Assembly (NCBI GenBank): GCA_037953625.1 | Contig: CM075649.1 | Location: 121,951,290-122,015,289, forward strand | DNA length: 64,000 nucleotides | Reading direction: 5' to 3' | Source of the DNA: Crotalaria pallida | Lineage: Eukaryota > Streptophyta > Magnoliopsida > Fabales > Fabaceae | In this document: positions 33,945 to 45,360 of the stretch, in pieces | Layout of the letters: the number at the start of each line of letters is the position of its first letter | Position numbering within the stretch: the first letter of the stretch is position 1 | Program-made: the position numbers and the translations under genes | The notes under the pieces: generated by a model | The model's database searches: none | What the model was told of the DNA's origin: nothing | Seen by the model: the letters and a program-made list of their open reading frames with translations, nothing else

Positions 33945-36303
33945 AAAAGCAGGACAACACAGAGAGTTGGTGGTCCAATGAGGGGCAAGAGTCCGGTGCA
34001 GCGACCAGGTCCCTATCCTAAACCTAGATCAGGCCTAACAGGGCGTGTTCCTGGTCCTATTCCGCCTTGTCCTCATTGTGGAAAGCAGCACAGGGGAGTA
34101 TGCTGGAATTTAAATCAGAACCAGCCAAATGTAACTTGTTTCAAGTGTAGACAGCCAGGTCATGTTGCAGTTAATTTCCCAAAGAATGCAGTAAAGGAAG
34201 AAGCGAATGTGGCTAGGGCACAAAAGGTTGGTGATGGTCGGCCACTACAGCAAGGAAAAGTGTATACTCTTGATGGAGAAGAAGTTACCGATGCTGATGA
34301 ATTGATCCGATGTATTGGTTATGTTAATGATATTCCTTGCGGTATTCTTTTTGATTGTGGGGCTACGCATTCTTTTATTTCTGTCAATTGTATGGAGAAG
34401 TTAGGACTGCCTGCAGTTGAGATGCCTTTTAAGTTGTCTGTATCTACCCCTACAAATTCAGCTGTAGTCACATCTTTGATGTGTTTGGATTGCCCACTTT
34501 GAGTATTGGAGCGGGAATTCAAAGTAAATTTAATATGTTTGCCCTTAACTAAGTTGGATATTATTTTGGGCATGGACTGGATGTCCCAACATCGTGTCCT
34601 ACTTGATTGCAGTCAGAAGTCGGTAATCTTCTGTAAACTTTCGGTGTCAGTCATGGATGTTGATGAAGCATCAGATATAAGTCGAATTCCAGTGGTTAGT
34701 GAGTTTCCGGAAGTCTTTCCTGTTGAGATTCCCGGATTACCTCCAGTTAGAGAAGTGGAGTTCGGCATTAATCTTATGCCTGGCACCGGCCCGATATCCA
34801 AAGTACCCTATAGAATGGCACCTCCAGAGTTAGAAGAATTGAAGAAACAGTTGGAGGAGCTTTTGGCTAAAGGATTTATTAGGCCAAGTGTTTCGCCTTG
34901 GGGAGCTCTGATTCTTTTTGTCAAAAAGAAGGACGGAAGTGTCCGTATATGCACTGATTACCGGCAATTAAATGCGGTGACAGTGAAACATAAATAACCA
35001 CTCCCTCGTATCGAAGATTTGTTGGATCAGCTTAGGGGAGCGGCAGTTTTCTCTAAAATTGACCTCCGATCTGGATATCATTAGATTCGTATCCGAGAGG
35101 AGGACATTCCTAAAACTACTTTTAGAACCCGGTATGGGCATTTTGAATATGTGGTGATGCCTTTTGGTCTCACGAACGCTCCTACAATCTTCATGGATTA
35201 TATGAACAGGATTTTCAGGCCGTACTTGGATTCGTTCGTCATAGTGTTTATTGACGATATTCTCATTTATTCCAAGAGTCCGAAAGAGCATGAAGAGCAT
35301 TTGAGAACAGTGCTTCAAGTTCTCAAATACAAACATCTTTATGCAAAGTTCTCTAAATGTAGTTTCTGGTTGAATGAAGTTCATTTTATGGGGCATGTAA
35401 TTTTTGAGAAGGGTGTTGTTGTAGATCCTTCTAAGGTAGAAGCGGTGTTAAAGTGGGAGAGACCCAAGTCTGTTACCGAGATCAGAAGTTTCCTTGGTAT
35501 GGCTGGGTACTATCGAAGATTTATTGAAGGGTTTTCTAAGCTGACACTTCCTTTAACTATGCTGACTAGGAAAGGTAATCCGTATGTATGGTCTCTAGAA
35601 TGTGAGAATAGTTTTCAAGAACTGAAAAGGCGATTGACTAGTTCCCCGGTGTTGATTTTGCCGGATCCGACTCAATCCTTTGAAATATATTGTGACGCTT
35701 CAAAGCAAGGGTTGGGGTGTGTGTTAATGCAACAAGGAAAGGTCATAGCCTATGCATCCATACAGTTGGGACAGCACGAACAGAACTATCCCACTCATGA
35801 TTTAGAGTTGGCAGCAGTAGTCTTTGCGTTGAAAATCTGGAGACATTATTTGTATGGCTCAAAGTTTGAAGTCTTCAGTGATCACAAAAGTCTCCGCTAT
35901 CTCTTCGATCAGAAATAATTGAATATGAGACAGAAGAGATGGATGAAATTTTTAAAGGACTACAATTTCAATCTTCAATACCATTCGGGCAAAGCTAATG
36001 TTGTGGCGGATGCTCTAAGCCGCCAGACTTTACATGTCAGCAATTTGATGGTAAAGGAAATGCAGCTGATATAGAAATTCAATGATCTCAATCTGAACAT
36101 GCAAGTGAAAGAGAAGAGCATTGTTCTGGAGATGTTGCAAGTTACAAATTAGTTGATTGGTTTTATCCAAGAAAGGCAGGCCGACGATTTGGAGCTTCAG
36201 AAGTTGCTAGAAGGAGCATCAGGCAAAGAAGAGCCCGATTTCATAAAGGGTTCAGATGGTATCATCCGGTTTAGAGGCCGGATATGTGTTCCTATGGATT
36301 TTG
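33945..36303 (+). pseudogene. Truncated Ty3/gypsy gag-pol fragment
   Basis: Starts inside gag, with a knuckle CFKCRQPGHVAVNFP whose last Cys is Phe. Then protease (FDCGATHSF, Ser changed to Cys next to the catalytic Asp), reverse transcriptase (FIDDILIYS near 35250), RNase H ([10 protein letters not shown] near 35690) and the beginning of integrase, stopping in the DFEV region near 36303. In-frame stops include those near 34501, 34995, 35083, 35916, 36075 and 36151. No LTR, PBS or PPT is attached. Both ends are breakpoints, on the left with the OTU gene and on the right with a second gypsy fragment. Confidence 0.88.
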
Positions 36304-36328
36304 AGGTTTGAAGAGCTGATGAAATATT

Positions 36329-37814
36329 TGTAGGTTTCTATGTTTTGATGATGTCAAACATATTTCAAGCAACAACATTTCAACAAGGAAGCTACACTCA
36401 TGAAGATTAGAATTAGGATTTATTTTAATTCTTAATCAATGTAATATTTACTTTTATGTTTGCATATCATGAGAGTGGGTAGCTTTAGGTGATCTTAAAT
36501 TAAGCTTATAATATTGTTTGATTAAGAGTGAAGAAAACTTAATCTTGATTAAAATAGCTCAAACTAAAGTAATTGTCAAAGTACATTTGGAAAACATTGT
36601 TTTTCATCAATATCTGTACTGGTTACTCGATTAGTATGATTGGCCTACTCGAGTAGCATGTGTTAACATAGGTTAATCGAGTAATGAGGTAATCATTAAT
36701 CGATTAGTATGTTTAGCACTGGTTAATCGAGTAGTGTGTTAATCATTACTCGAGTAACACGTACTGTTTCAGAAAAATATAAAAATATCTCATTTGTACT
36801 TGGACAAGGTTACACACTCTTTTCACAATTTTCTATTGAGCAATATTCTTTCATTTTCAAGAGTTATTACAACATTTTTCTTTGAGATATCAAGATTCAA
36901 TAATTCTCTATTCTTCACTCAAGATCATTGCAATATTCTAAGTTTGATATAGATCAATATTTTCTAGTTCTCAATTGTATGTTGAAGCTATTTGCAACAA
37001 GAGGTTGCATATTCAAGAATTCAACAAGAAGTGAAGAATTTCACAAGTAAAGTCTTTGAAGATTATCAAAGCAAGATTGAAAAGGATTTGGTTGGAAGCA
37101 TCTTCAACAAATCAAACGAAGACGGACAAGGAATTCAATTGGGTTAGAACATCAAAGAGTTTGGTACACTCTTTGAGTGGGGTTAAGATAGGATAGCTTT
37201 GTGAGAAGTTGCATCTTAACATTGTAATTCTAACAATTGAATTGTCTAGTAGAAACTCTTTATCTTTTAGATAAAGGGGACTAGAGTAGCTCTCAGTGGT
37301 AGAGAGTGAACCAGGATAAATCATCGTCTTCATAATTTTTCTTTTCAAGATTGCATTAATTCAAGATTAATTGAATTTAGGTTAGAATTGGGGTTTTTCA
37401 TATCCTTGATTAATTGACCTAAATTGGTTGGTAAATTTACTTGTACTTGTTCTAGCATTCATTCATCATTTGTTGAATCATCAAGGCGTTGCGATTCTAA
37501 AAGAATTCTCATCAAAATAATTTTTCATTAATTTTCTACCCAGATTACTCGATTAATCTGTTTATTAATCGATTAATATTTGAGTTACTTGCGGCATTAC
37601 TCGAGTAACTATCGAATTACTCGAGTAGTTCAAAAGTGACTTGCGGCATTAATCGATTAAGCTCTCTATTAATTGATTAGTCAGAGTTATTTTTGAAGGA
37701 AAATTTATTTTCTCAAAACCATTCTCTACGGTGATCGAAATATTTGTACTAAGGCTTCAATACTCTATTCACCCCCCCTCTAGATTATTTTGAGCCGCTT
37801 GTTGGTTTCCAACA
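36329..37814 (+). repeat. Sirevirus 5' LTR
   Basis: 1486 bp, TGTAGGTTTC..TTTCCAACA. TCGA-cored palindrome pairs at 36627/36649, 36677/36700 and 36727/36750 (22-23 bp) and at 37549/37569, 37601/37621 and 37653/37673 (20 bp; the last core is TTGA here and TCGA in the 3' LTR). Confidence 0.95.
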
Positions 37815-37816
37815 AG

Positions 37817-37828
37817 TGGTATCAGAGC
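37817..37828 (+). other. Primer binding site, initiator tRNA-Met
   Basis: TGGTATCAGAGC, two bases after the 5' LTR. Confidence 0.9.
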
Positions 37829-37890
37829 TCGGACGAAAAATCCGAGCCTTAACAAGCTTTTTCGAAAAGATCCTTATTTTTTTGGAAACA

Positions 37891-39675
37891 ATGGGCTCAA
37901 ATTTTCCTTTTGGTGGTGAAGGAGCTTCCATTAATCGTCCCCCACTATTCAATGGTGAGGGATACGCTTATTGGAAGGTCCGAATGAAAATTTTTATAGA
38001 AGCTATTGATATAGAAATTTGGAACGCTATAGAGAATGGACCTTTTGTTCCTCAAACTAAAGTAAATGATGTTGTTCCTGCAAAACCAAAATCGAGTTGG
38101 TCGGATGATGATAAAAAGAAAGTGCAATATGACTTAAAAGCGAAAAACATCATCACGTCCACTCTTTCATATGATGAGTTCTTTAGGGTATCCCAATGCA
38201 CTGATGCAAAACAAATGTGGGACACACTACAAGTCACACATGAGGGCACTACTGAGGTTAGAAGGGCTAGGCTTAACACTCTCATGCATGAATATGAGCT
38301 TTTTCGTATGTTGCCTAATGAAAATATAGGTGACATGCAAAAACGCTTTACACATATCATAAATCATCTTTCTGCTCTTGGAAAAATACTAACTAATGGT
38401 GAAGTTGTTAATAAAGTTTTAAGATGTCTTAGCAGGGAATGGCAACCTAAGGTGACGGCCATCATGGAGGCTAAGGATCTAGATGAAATTGATTTAGCAA
38501 CTCTATTCGGAAAGCTTCAAGAGCATGAAATGGAGCTTGGGAGATTATCCATGAATGAAGATGCCGATAGAAAGAAAAAGGGGATTGCTCTTAAATCAAC
38601 TTCAAAATCCTTAAAGGCACATGAGGATCAATCTCAAGAAAATGACTCGGACTCCGAAATAGATGATGAGACTCTTGGCTTGTTAGTCAAAAAGCTTGGA
38701 CGGTTCCTTAAGAAAAAGAATAACTTCAATAGAAATAGACCAAGAGATTCTAAGGATACTCAACCAAGGAATAAGACTAACAAAGAAAATATCAAATGTC
38801 ATGGGTGTGGGAAGCTTGGTCACTATAGATCAAATTGTCCAACTAACTCTAAGACGTCCGAAGGTGACAATTGGAAGCCCAACTCATCTAAAGGTAAAAG
38901 GGCTTACATAGTGTGGGATGAACCGGAGAATCAATCATCATCTAGCTCTTCGGAAGATGAAGAACTTGCAAACCTTTGTTTCATGACGAAGCTTGATGAA
39001 GAAGCATCTTCGAGCATTAAATCAAGTGAAAACGTCAATGAGGTAGATTATCTTTCCGATGCTAGCTCTAGTTCTAATTCCCCCTCCTTTAATGAATTGT
39101 ATAATGTGTATGTAGAAATGCATAAAGAGTTGAAGAAACTTTCAAAAATAAATGTTGAAAGAAAGAATTTCATCTTGAAGCAACAAGAAAAAATTTTGGA
39201 ATTACAAAACTCCCTAGAGGAGCTTAAGCTTCAAAATGAAACACTTGAACTCATTTATGCAAATTATACATGCAATTGTGATTTGAAAACAAATGATATC
39301 TTGTCTTGTGATAATTGCAAATCTCTAGAAAAGGAAGTTTTTAATTTGAATGATAGAATTGCAAGGCTCACAAGAGGAGACACATGCTTAGATCATTTCC
39401 TTTCTAATCAAAGAAACAATAGTAATAGAGCTGGACTTGGTTTTACCAAACCCAAAAATCAACATTTTCACAAAGTTGGAACTTTTTCTAAAATCAATTT
39501 TTCAAGAACTCCAACTTGTCATTATTGTGGGATTTTTGGGCATACCACGAATAAATGCAATATTAAACGGTTTGGTATACCAAGTGGAAAGTATATTTGG
39601 ATTGTTAAGGGGACTTCACCCCATGCTAACATCAAAGGACCCAAGACAACTTGGGTACCTAAGTCAACCAAATAA
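37891..39675 (+). CDS. Sirevirus gag polyprotein
   Basis: 594 codons from the ATG at 37891; the open frame upstream runs through the PBS and is not coding. A UBN2-type copia gag domain occupies roughly residues 20-220 (FNGEGYAYWKVRMKIF, LSREWQPKVTAIMEA). Then an acidic linker, CCHC knuckle CHGCGKLGHYRSNC (near residue 305), a long Asn/Ser and coiled-coil-like stretch, and a second knuckle CHYCGIFGHTTNKC (near residue 545). It would form the cytoplasmic particle and package RNA. Ends in TAA at 39673; pol follows in another frame. No internal break. Confidence 0.85.
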   Translation: MGSNFPFGGEGASINRPPLFNGEGYAYWKVRMKIFIEAIDIEIWNAIENGPFVPQTKVNDVVPAKPKSSWSDDDKKKVQYDLKAKNIITSTLSYDEFFRVSQCTDAKQMWDTLQVTHEGTTEVRRARLNTLMHEYELFRMLPNENIGDMQKRFTHIINHLSALGKILTNGEVVNKVLRCLSREWQPKVTAIMEAKDLDEIDLATLFGKLQEHEMELGRLSMNEDADRKKKGIALKSTSKSLKAHEDQSQENDSDSEIDDETLGLLVKKLGRFLKKKNNFNRNRPRDSKDTQPRNKTNKENIKCHGCGKLGHYRSNCPTNSKTSEGDNWKPNSSKGKRAYIVWDEPENQSSSSSSEDEELANLCFMTKLDEEASSSIKSSENVNEVDYLSDASSSSNSPSFNELYNVYVEMHKELKKLSKINVERKNFILKQQEKILELQNSLEELKLQNETLELIYANYTCNCDLKTNDILSCDNCKSLEKEVFNLNDRIARLTRGDTCLDHFLSNQRNNSNRAGLGFTKPKNQHFHKVGTFSKINFSRTPTCHYCGIFGHTTNKCNIKRFGIPSGKYIWIVKGTSPHANIKGPKTTWVPKSTK

Positions 39676-39688
39676 TATTGTTTTGTAG

Positions 39689-42600
39689 GTGTGTCTTCGA
39701 AACAAGGAACGTAGATGGTACTTGGATAGTGGGTGTTCGAGACACATGACAGGAGACAAAACGCATTTTATTGAGCTTACTTCTAAAGGTGGTGGTCACG
39801 TGACTTACGACGACAACAACAAGGGCAAAATTCTAGGAGTTGGTAAGATTGGTAACGTATCTAACCTTGTCATTGAAAATGTCCTATACGTAGAAGGCTT
39901 AGAACACAACTTGCTTAGTATAAGCCAACTATGTGATATGGGCAACAATGTGACTTTTACTCCGGAATTATGCTTTATCAAGAGTAGTATAGATGATAGT
40001 GTTAAGTTTGTTGGTCGTCGCTCTAATAATACTTACTTAATTGATTTGGATGAGATAACTTCGTTATTTTCAAAATGTTTTAAATCTTTTGATGATGAAA
40101 TTCGTCTTTGGCATCGACGAATTGCACATGTCAATGTGAATCAATTAAATAAACTTTTACGAAAAGACCTAGTAATTGGTTTGCCTAAATTAAATTTCAA
40201 GCTTGATAGCATTTGCGACTCATGTCAAAAGTGCAAGCAAGTTAAAAGCTCTTTTAAACCTAAAAATGTGATAAGCACAACAAAGCCATTGGAGCTAATC
40301 CACATGGATTTGTTTGGTCCATCACAAGTTCGGAGTTTAGGTGGCAATTACTATGGATTTGTTTTAGTAGATGATTTCACTCGATTCACATGGACTTGTT
40401 TTTATCCGCAAAAAATGAAACATACAAAAGTTTTAAAAAGTTTGCCAAACTCATCCAAAATCAACTAAGTTTGAAAATAGTGACTATTAGAAGTGACCAT
40501 GGAGGTGAGTTTGAAAATGCTAAGTTTGATGCGTTTTTTGAAAAATTTGGTATTGATCATCAATTTTCAGCCCCTAGAACTCCGGAGCAAAACGGAGTTG
40601 TAGAAAGGAAAAATCGAGTCTTAGAGGAACTTGCTCGTACAATGCTTAAAGAATCTAGAGTTCCTTCCTATTTTTGGGCTGATGCGGTAAACACCGCTTG
40701 TTATGTGATAAATAGGGTTCTTATTCAACCTCATTTAAATAAAACACCTTATGAACTTTTAAAAGGGCGAAAGCCAAATATATCATATTTTCATGCATTT
40801 GGATGCAAGGTGTTTATTTTAAATAATGGTAAGAATCCTGTCGGCAAATTTGATTCCAAAGCCGACGAAGGTATATTCATAGGTTATTCAAACCATAGTA
40901 AAGCATATCGTGTCTATAACGAAAGAACTTTAACCGTTGAGGAATCCGTGCATGTTGTATTTGATGAATCTCCGAGAGGAGATTGTGTTGTTTCTTGTGA
41001 TGATGATAATATAGGTACCTTTATGGATCATGAGAAGTCAACACCACAACAATTAGAAGAGACTCAAGTTGAGCATGGAGAGGTGCAAGCACATGATAAA
41101 GACTTAGAACAAGAGACACAACCTCAATTACCAATTGCTTGGAAGTCAAACAAAAATCATCCGGTTTCTAACATCTTAGGTGACATTGCTAAGGGGGTGG
41201 TAACCCGAAGCACTCTAAACAATTTTTGTTATTATGTTGCCTTTGTATCTCAAATAGAACCTAAGAATGTCAAAGAGGCTCTTCAAGATGATCACTGGGT
41301 TATGGCCATGCAAGAAGAATTAAATCAATTTGAAAGGAATCAAGTTTGGGAGCTTGTGCCAAAACCTAATGATCATCCTGAAATAGGGACTCGTTGGGTC
41401 TATAGGAATAAGTTAGATGAATCGGGTATTATTGTTAGAAATAAAGCTAGGTTGGTAGCACAAGGTTATAGTCAAGAAGAAGGAATTGATTATGATGAGA
41501 CTTATGCTCCCGTAGCTAGATTAGAAGCTATTCGTATTCTTCTCGCTTTTGCATCTATCTTGAATTTTAAATTGTACCAAATGGATGTCAAAAGTGCTTT
41601 TCTTAACGGATACATTCAAGAGGAAGTTTATGTCTCACAACCTCCCGGATTTGAAAGTTTTGAGTATCCGGACTACGTTTTTAAGTTGAAAAAGGCTTTG
41701 TATGGTCTTAAACAAGCTCCTAGAGCTTGGTACGATCGACTAAGCAATTTTTTATTAGAAAAAGGTTTTAAACGAGGCACTGTGGACACTACTCTTTTTA
41801 TTGAACGTTCCGATAAGGATATACTTTTGGTTCAAATATATGTTGATGACATTATCTTTGGTGCTACTAATGATAACTTGTGTAAGAAGTTTTCAGATTT
41901 AATGCAAAGCGAATTCGAGATGTCGATGATGGGAGAACTCACTTTCTTTCTTGGCCTTCAAATAAAGCAAATGAATGATGGCATTTATATACATCAAAGT
42001 AAATATTTTCGGGAACTTCTCAAGAGGTTTGGCATGGATTCGTGCAAGTCCGCTTCTACTCCAATGAGCGTTGCATGCTACCTAGATCAAGATGAGGTTG
42101 GAAAAGCTGTAGAGGTAACAAAGTATCGAGGAATTATAGGTAGTTTGTTATACTTAACTGCTTCTAGACCTGACATCATGTTTAGTGTTTGTATGTGTGC
42201 ACTTTTTCAAGCTAATCCGAAAGAGTCACACTTAACTGCTGTTAAAAGAATAATGAAATACTTAAAAGGTACAACCAATACCGGTTTGTGGTATCCTAGG
42301 GATGCATTTTTAAAATTAGTTGGTTATTCGGACTCCGATTTTGCTGGTTGTAAAGTTGAGCGAAAAAGTACAAGCGGAACATGCCATTTAATTGGTAGTT
42401 CACTTGTATCGTGGTTTTCTAAAAAGCAAAATTGTGTAGCTTTATCAACCGCAGAAGCCGAATACATAGCAGCCGGTAGTTGTTGTGCTCAAATCCTTTG
42501 GATGAAGCAACAATTATCGGATTTTGGTTTAAATTTGACAAAAATCCCTATAAAGTGTGGTAACACTTCTGCAATTAATTTGACTAAAAACCCGGTATTG

Positions 42601-42792
42601 CATTCAAGGACAAAACATATTGAAATTAGGCATCACTTTTTAAGAGATCATGTTCAAAAAGGTGATTGTGTCATTGAATTTGTTCAAACTTCGGATCAAT
42701 TAGCTGATATTTTTACAAAACCTCTTCCAAGAGATACTTTCTATAAAATTAGAAGGGAACTTGGAATTTTTGATGAAGCTACCATTAGCTAA
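39689..42792 (+). pseudogene. Sirevirus pol with one frameshift
   Basis: Two overlapping frames, 39689-40468 and 40390-42792. Protease WYLDSGCSRHMTG at the start, integrase HHCC zinc finger (HRRIAHVNVNQ..CDSCQKCK) and catalytic DDE core ([17 protein letters not shown]), reverse transcriptase ([11 protein letters not shown] near 41840), RNase H (SDSDFAGC) and terminal ADIFTKPLP. The frame changes near 40397 by what looks like loss of one T. Everything else is open, consistent with the young LTRs. gag and pol are in different frames. Confidence 0.9.
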
Positions 42793-43577
42793 TTGTATTT
42801 GAAACTTTTATTAATCACCTCAAGTGCCTATTTCATTATGTATTTGATCTTGAGTAAGTTGTATGTTTAAGTGTTCATTTAATTCTCTTGATATGTAGTT
42901 GTGTGTATATGTTTTTTCCCTATAATATGTGTATTTGCTTTATTGAATGTGTGCTATATGCTACTTGCTAAGTGTTTCTATGTGTTTGTGTATGAAAAAC
43001 GTTGTGTTTGAGAAAAATTTTAAATTTCTTTTTGAAATTTAGTGCAGACTACTCGATTAACAGAGTCTTTACTCGATTAATTTTTCAATCTCTTTCGGCA
43101 TTACTCGATTAAAGGCCTTGTTACTCGATTAATTTTAAAACCACTTTCGGCATTACTCGATTAATTGACCTGATACTCGAGTTATTTTTAAAACACTTTC
43201 GCATTTAATCGAGTTTTGGTTTAATTTTGCTCGATTAAGGCTCGAACTACTCGAGTAGTGGCCAACTTACTCGAGTAACCCGACACATTTTAAAACCTGC
43301 ACTTCGAATTTTTTTTCATTTTTCACTTCTTTTTCTCTCTCTTCTCGAACTTCTCTCTATCTTCTCACTTGGAAATATCATCAAATTGCACCCAAAGCTA
43401 ACAAAACACCACAAATCACTCCTTTTCTTCTCATATTTCTTAATTCCAACACCAATATTCCTTATTTCCTCCATCAATTTCATCAATTTCTCACAAAAAT
43501 CACATTTTCCCCAAATTTACAAACCCTAACCAACCCAAAAACCCAATCCACCGATTTTAGCCTTCAATTTCAGAGGT
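42793..43577. other. Spacer between Sirevirus pol and third ORF
   Basis: Non-coding; holds the 52-bp repeat array (43053-43274) and then a pyrimidine-rich stretch (43320-43575) that looks like the leader of the next ORF. Confidence 0.6.
43053..43274. repeat. 52-bp tandem array of TCGA palindrome pairs
   Basis: Pairs of TCGA cores at 43053/43073, 43105/43125, 43157/43177, 43209/43231 and 43251/43271. Within-pair spacing is 20 bp (22 once). Pair-to-pair period is exactly 52 bp for the first four and 42 for the last. Linkers repeat a phrase like TTTCGGCATTACTCGATT. Confidence 0.9.
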
Positions 43578-44741
43578 ATGGCTTCTTCTTCAGCAGAACC
43601 TCCACGTAAGAAGGGTAAAAAGGTGTCTAGCCAGAATCATCCTTGGTTTTCTGCAGCAGAGCGAGACAACCGTGCTCACAAATTTGATCGACGTATATTT
43701 GGTATTAAACGGTATGTTAATTTTGCTTGGCTGAGAAAACAAAAGTTTACTTTTCATGATAATCTGGTCTTTCAAGGTGTTCAAAAGTTTTTGGAATTCA
43801 ACACTCATTACTACCCTAAGCTAGTTCAACAATTTTATCAAAATTTCACAAAGCTTGATGGTGAGTATCAAAGTATGGTTAAGGGAGTTCATTTTGTGAT
43901 AAAGCCTGATGACTTGAGATTGCTTTTTGGATTAGAGGATGAAGGAACTTTTATTGGAGATGATGAATGTCTTGATTTAGTGGTAGACCCAGGACAGGTT
44001 TATACTGATGCTCTTAGGCCTGGTGAAACATAGGAAAACAAGGCTACAAAAAATGTTTCTCCATTGCATGCTGAGGATAGGATTTTGATGTACATTATTA
44101 GTTATTGTTTGCTTCCTAAGGGTAATCAAAACTATGCTCAGGTGCAAGAGGATGATTTAAAGTTGTTTCATGGCATTAAGAAAAAGTATAAAATCAATTG
44201 GAACAAAACTATTCTTGCTAGGATGTATGATGCGGCCCAATCTCCTCCTACCCAATACCTTCCATACCCTATGCATGTTACAAAATTGCTGAGGAATTAT
44301 AGGGTTCCGATTGCTGTTGATGAGTCTTATGAGCGAGATGTCAAGAAAAATTGGTGCTTAAATGAGCATCATATTAATTATATGAAGATTGCATATCATA
44401 AGCCATCCCAGTCTTGGTTGTGGAAAAATCAACTCAAAGCTTTAGAGCAAGGTGCTCAAGCTTCTGCTGGTAATAATGCTGGTCCTTCTTCTTCTGCTCA
44501 ACCATTGGATATGATGGAAATGGATCATGGACCACGTCTTGAGGAATTTATAGATTTTGATAATTTGGAGACTCCTTTTGATGCCAAAGCTGCACATGCT
44601 ACACTTGTTCAACACATTGATGAGCAATTAGAGGCTTTGGAAATTCGTCAAGATGTTAAGAATGCGGCTATGGAGCAGCGGTTAATGGATCATGTTTCTC
44701 ATCTCTTTTCCCAGCACTTTCCACCTCCACCTCACCCTTAG
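43578..44741 (+). pseudogene. Third ORF of the Sirevirus (env-position, plant transposon protein domain)
   Basis: 387 codons with one in-frame TAG at 44031-44033. It begins with a basic, possibly nuclear-targeting segment (PPRKKGKKVSS), then WLRKQKFTFHDN, YYPKLVQQFYQNF and a long region like the putative plant transposon protein domain known from retroelement third ORFs. The C-terminal part has a helical, acidic segment and a proline end. Sireviruses often carry an envelope-like gene here, but I see no signal peptide or membrane span, so no envelope role is claimed. The single stop may be a recent mutation or read through. Confidence 0.7.
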
Positions 44742-45215
44742 CTTTTGTGGTTTATGTTTGATGATTTTCTGGTTGGGATTTCACTACTCTTTTCTCACTG
44801 CTTATGTTATTTCTCTGCTGGTGTTGATGGATTCTGATGTTATGACTTAGCTTATAACTTTGTTTTGTTTTTTGGATGTTTCTAGGGCCTTGTGTATGGC
44901 CTAGTTTATCTTATGGCTATGATTGATATCTTGTGACTATGAACTATGTTTTTGCTGCATGATTTGACTGATTATGGTTTAATGGTGTTTATGAACTATG
45001 GTTATGGTGCTTTGTTTTGACTTGTTTTTGTTCATGTTAGTTTTTAGCACTATGGCTATGGACTTTTATGAGATTATGTATGGTTATTGACTCTACTCTG
45101 ATTTTGGCTTATAATTTTTGTCAATACTATATATTATTCTTTGTATCATGGTTATTACACTAACCTTCCACTTTTGGCAAAAGGACTTTTATATTCAAAT
45201 CTTTTTAATGATGCC
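44742..45215. other. Sirevirus 3' non-coding region
   Basis: T-rich sequence with repeated phrases such as TTATGGCTATG and ACTATGG. No ORF or RNA gene seen. Confidence 0.5.
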
Positions 45216-45360
45216 AAAAGGGGGAGAATATTTTGTTGATGTTGTTCTTGTAGGATAAGTTTTATTATTTTTTTCCTAAGTGTGTTACATTTAGGGGGAG
45301 TATTTTAAAACTTAATGCTAAATTGAAAAGGAGGTTTGTCATCATCAAAAAGGGGGAGTT
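45216..45360 (+). other. Three polypurine tracts before the 3' LTR
   Basis: AAAAGGGGGAG at 45217-45226, TTAGGGGGAG at 45291-45300 and AAAAAGGGGGAG at 45347-45358. The last ends two bases before the LTR and is the priming tract. Multiple tracts are a described Sirevirus trait. Confidence 0.8.

Noticed and set aside
43578..44741. Calling the Sirevirus third ORF an envelope gene
   Set aside because: No signal peptide, membrane span or envelope motif is visible; only the position fits.
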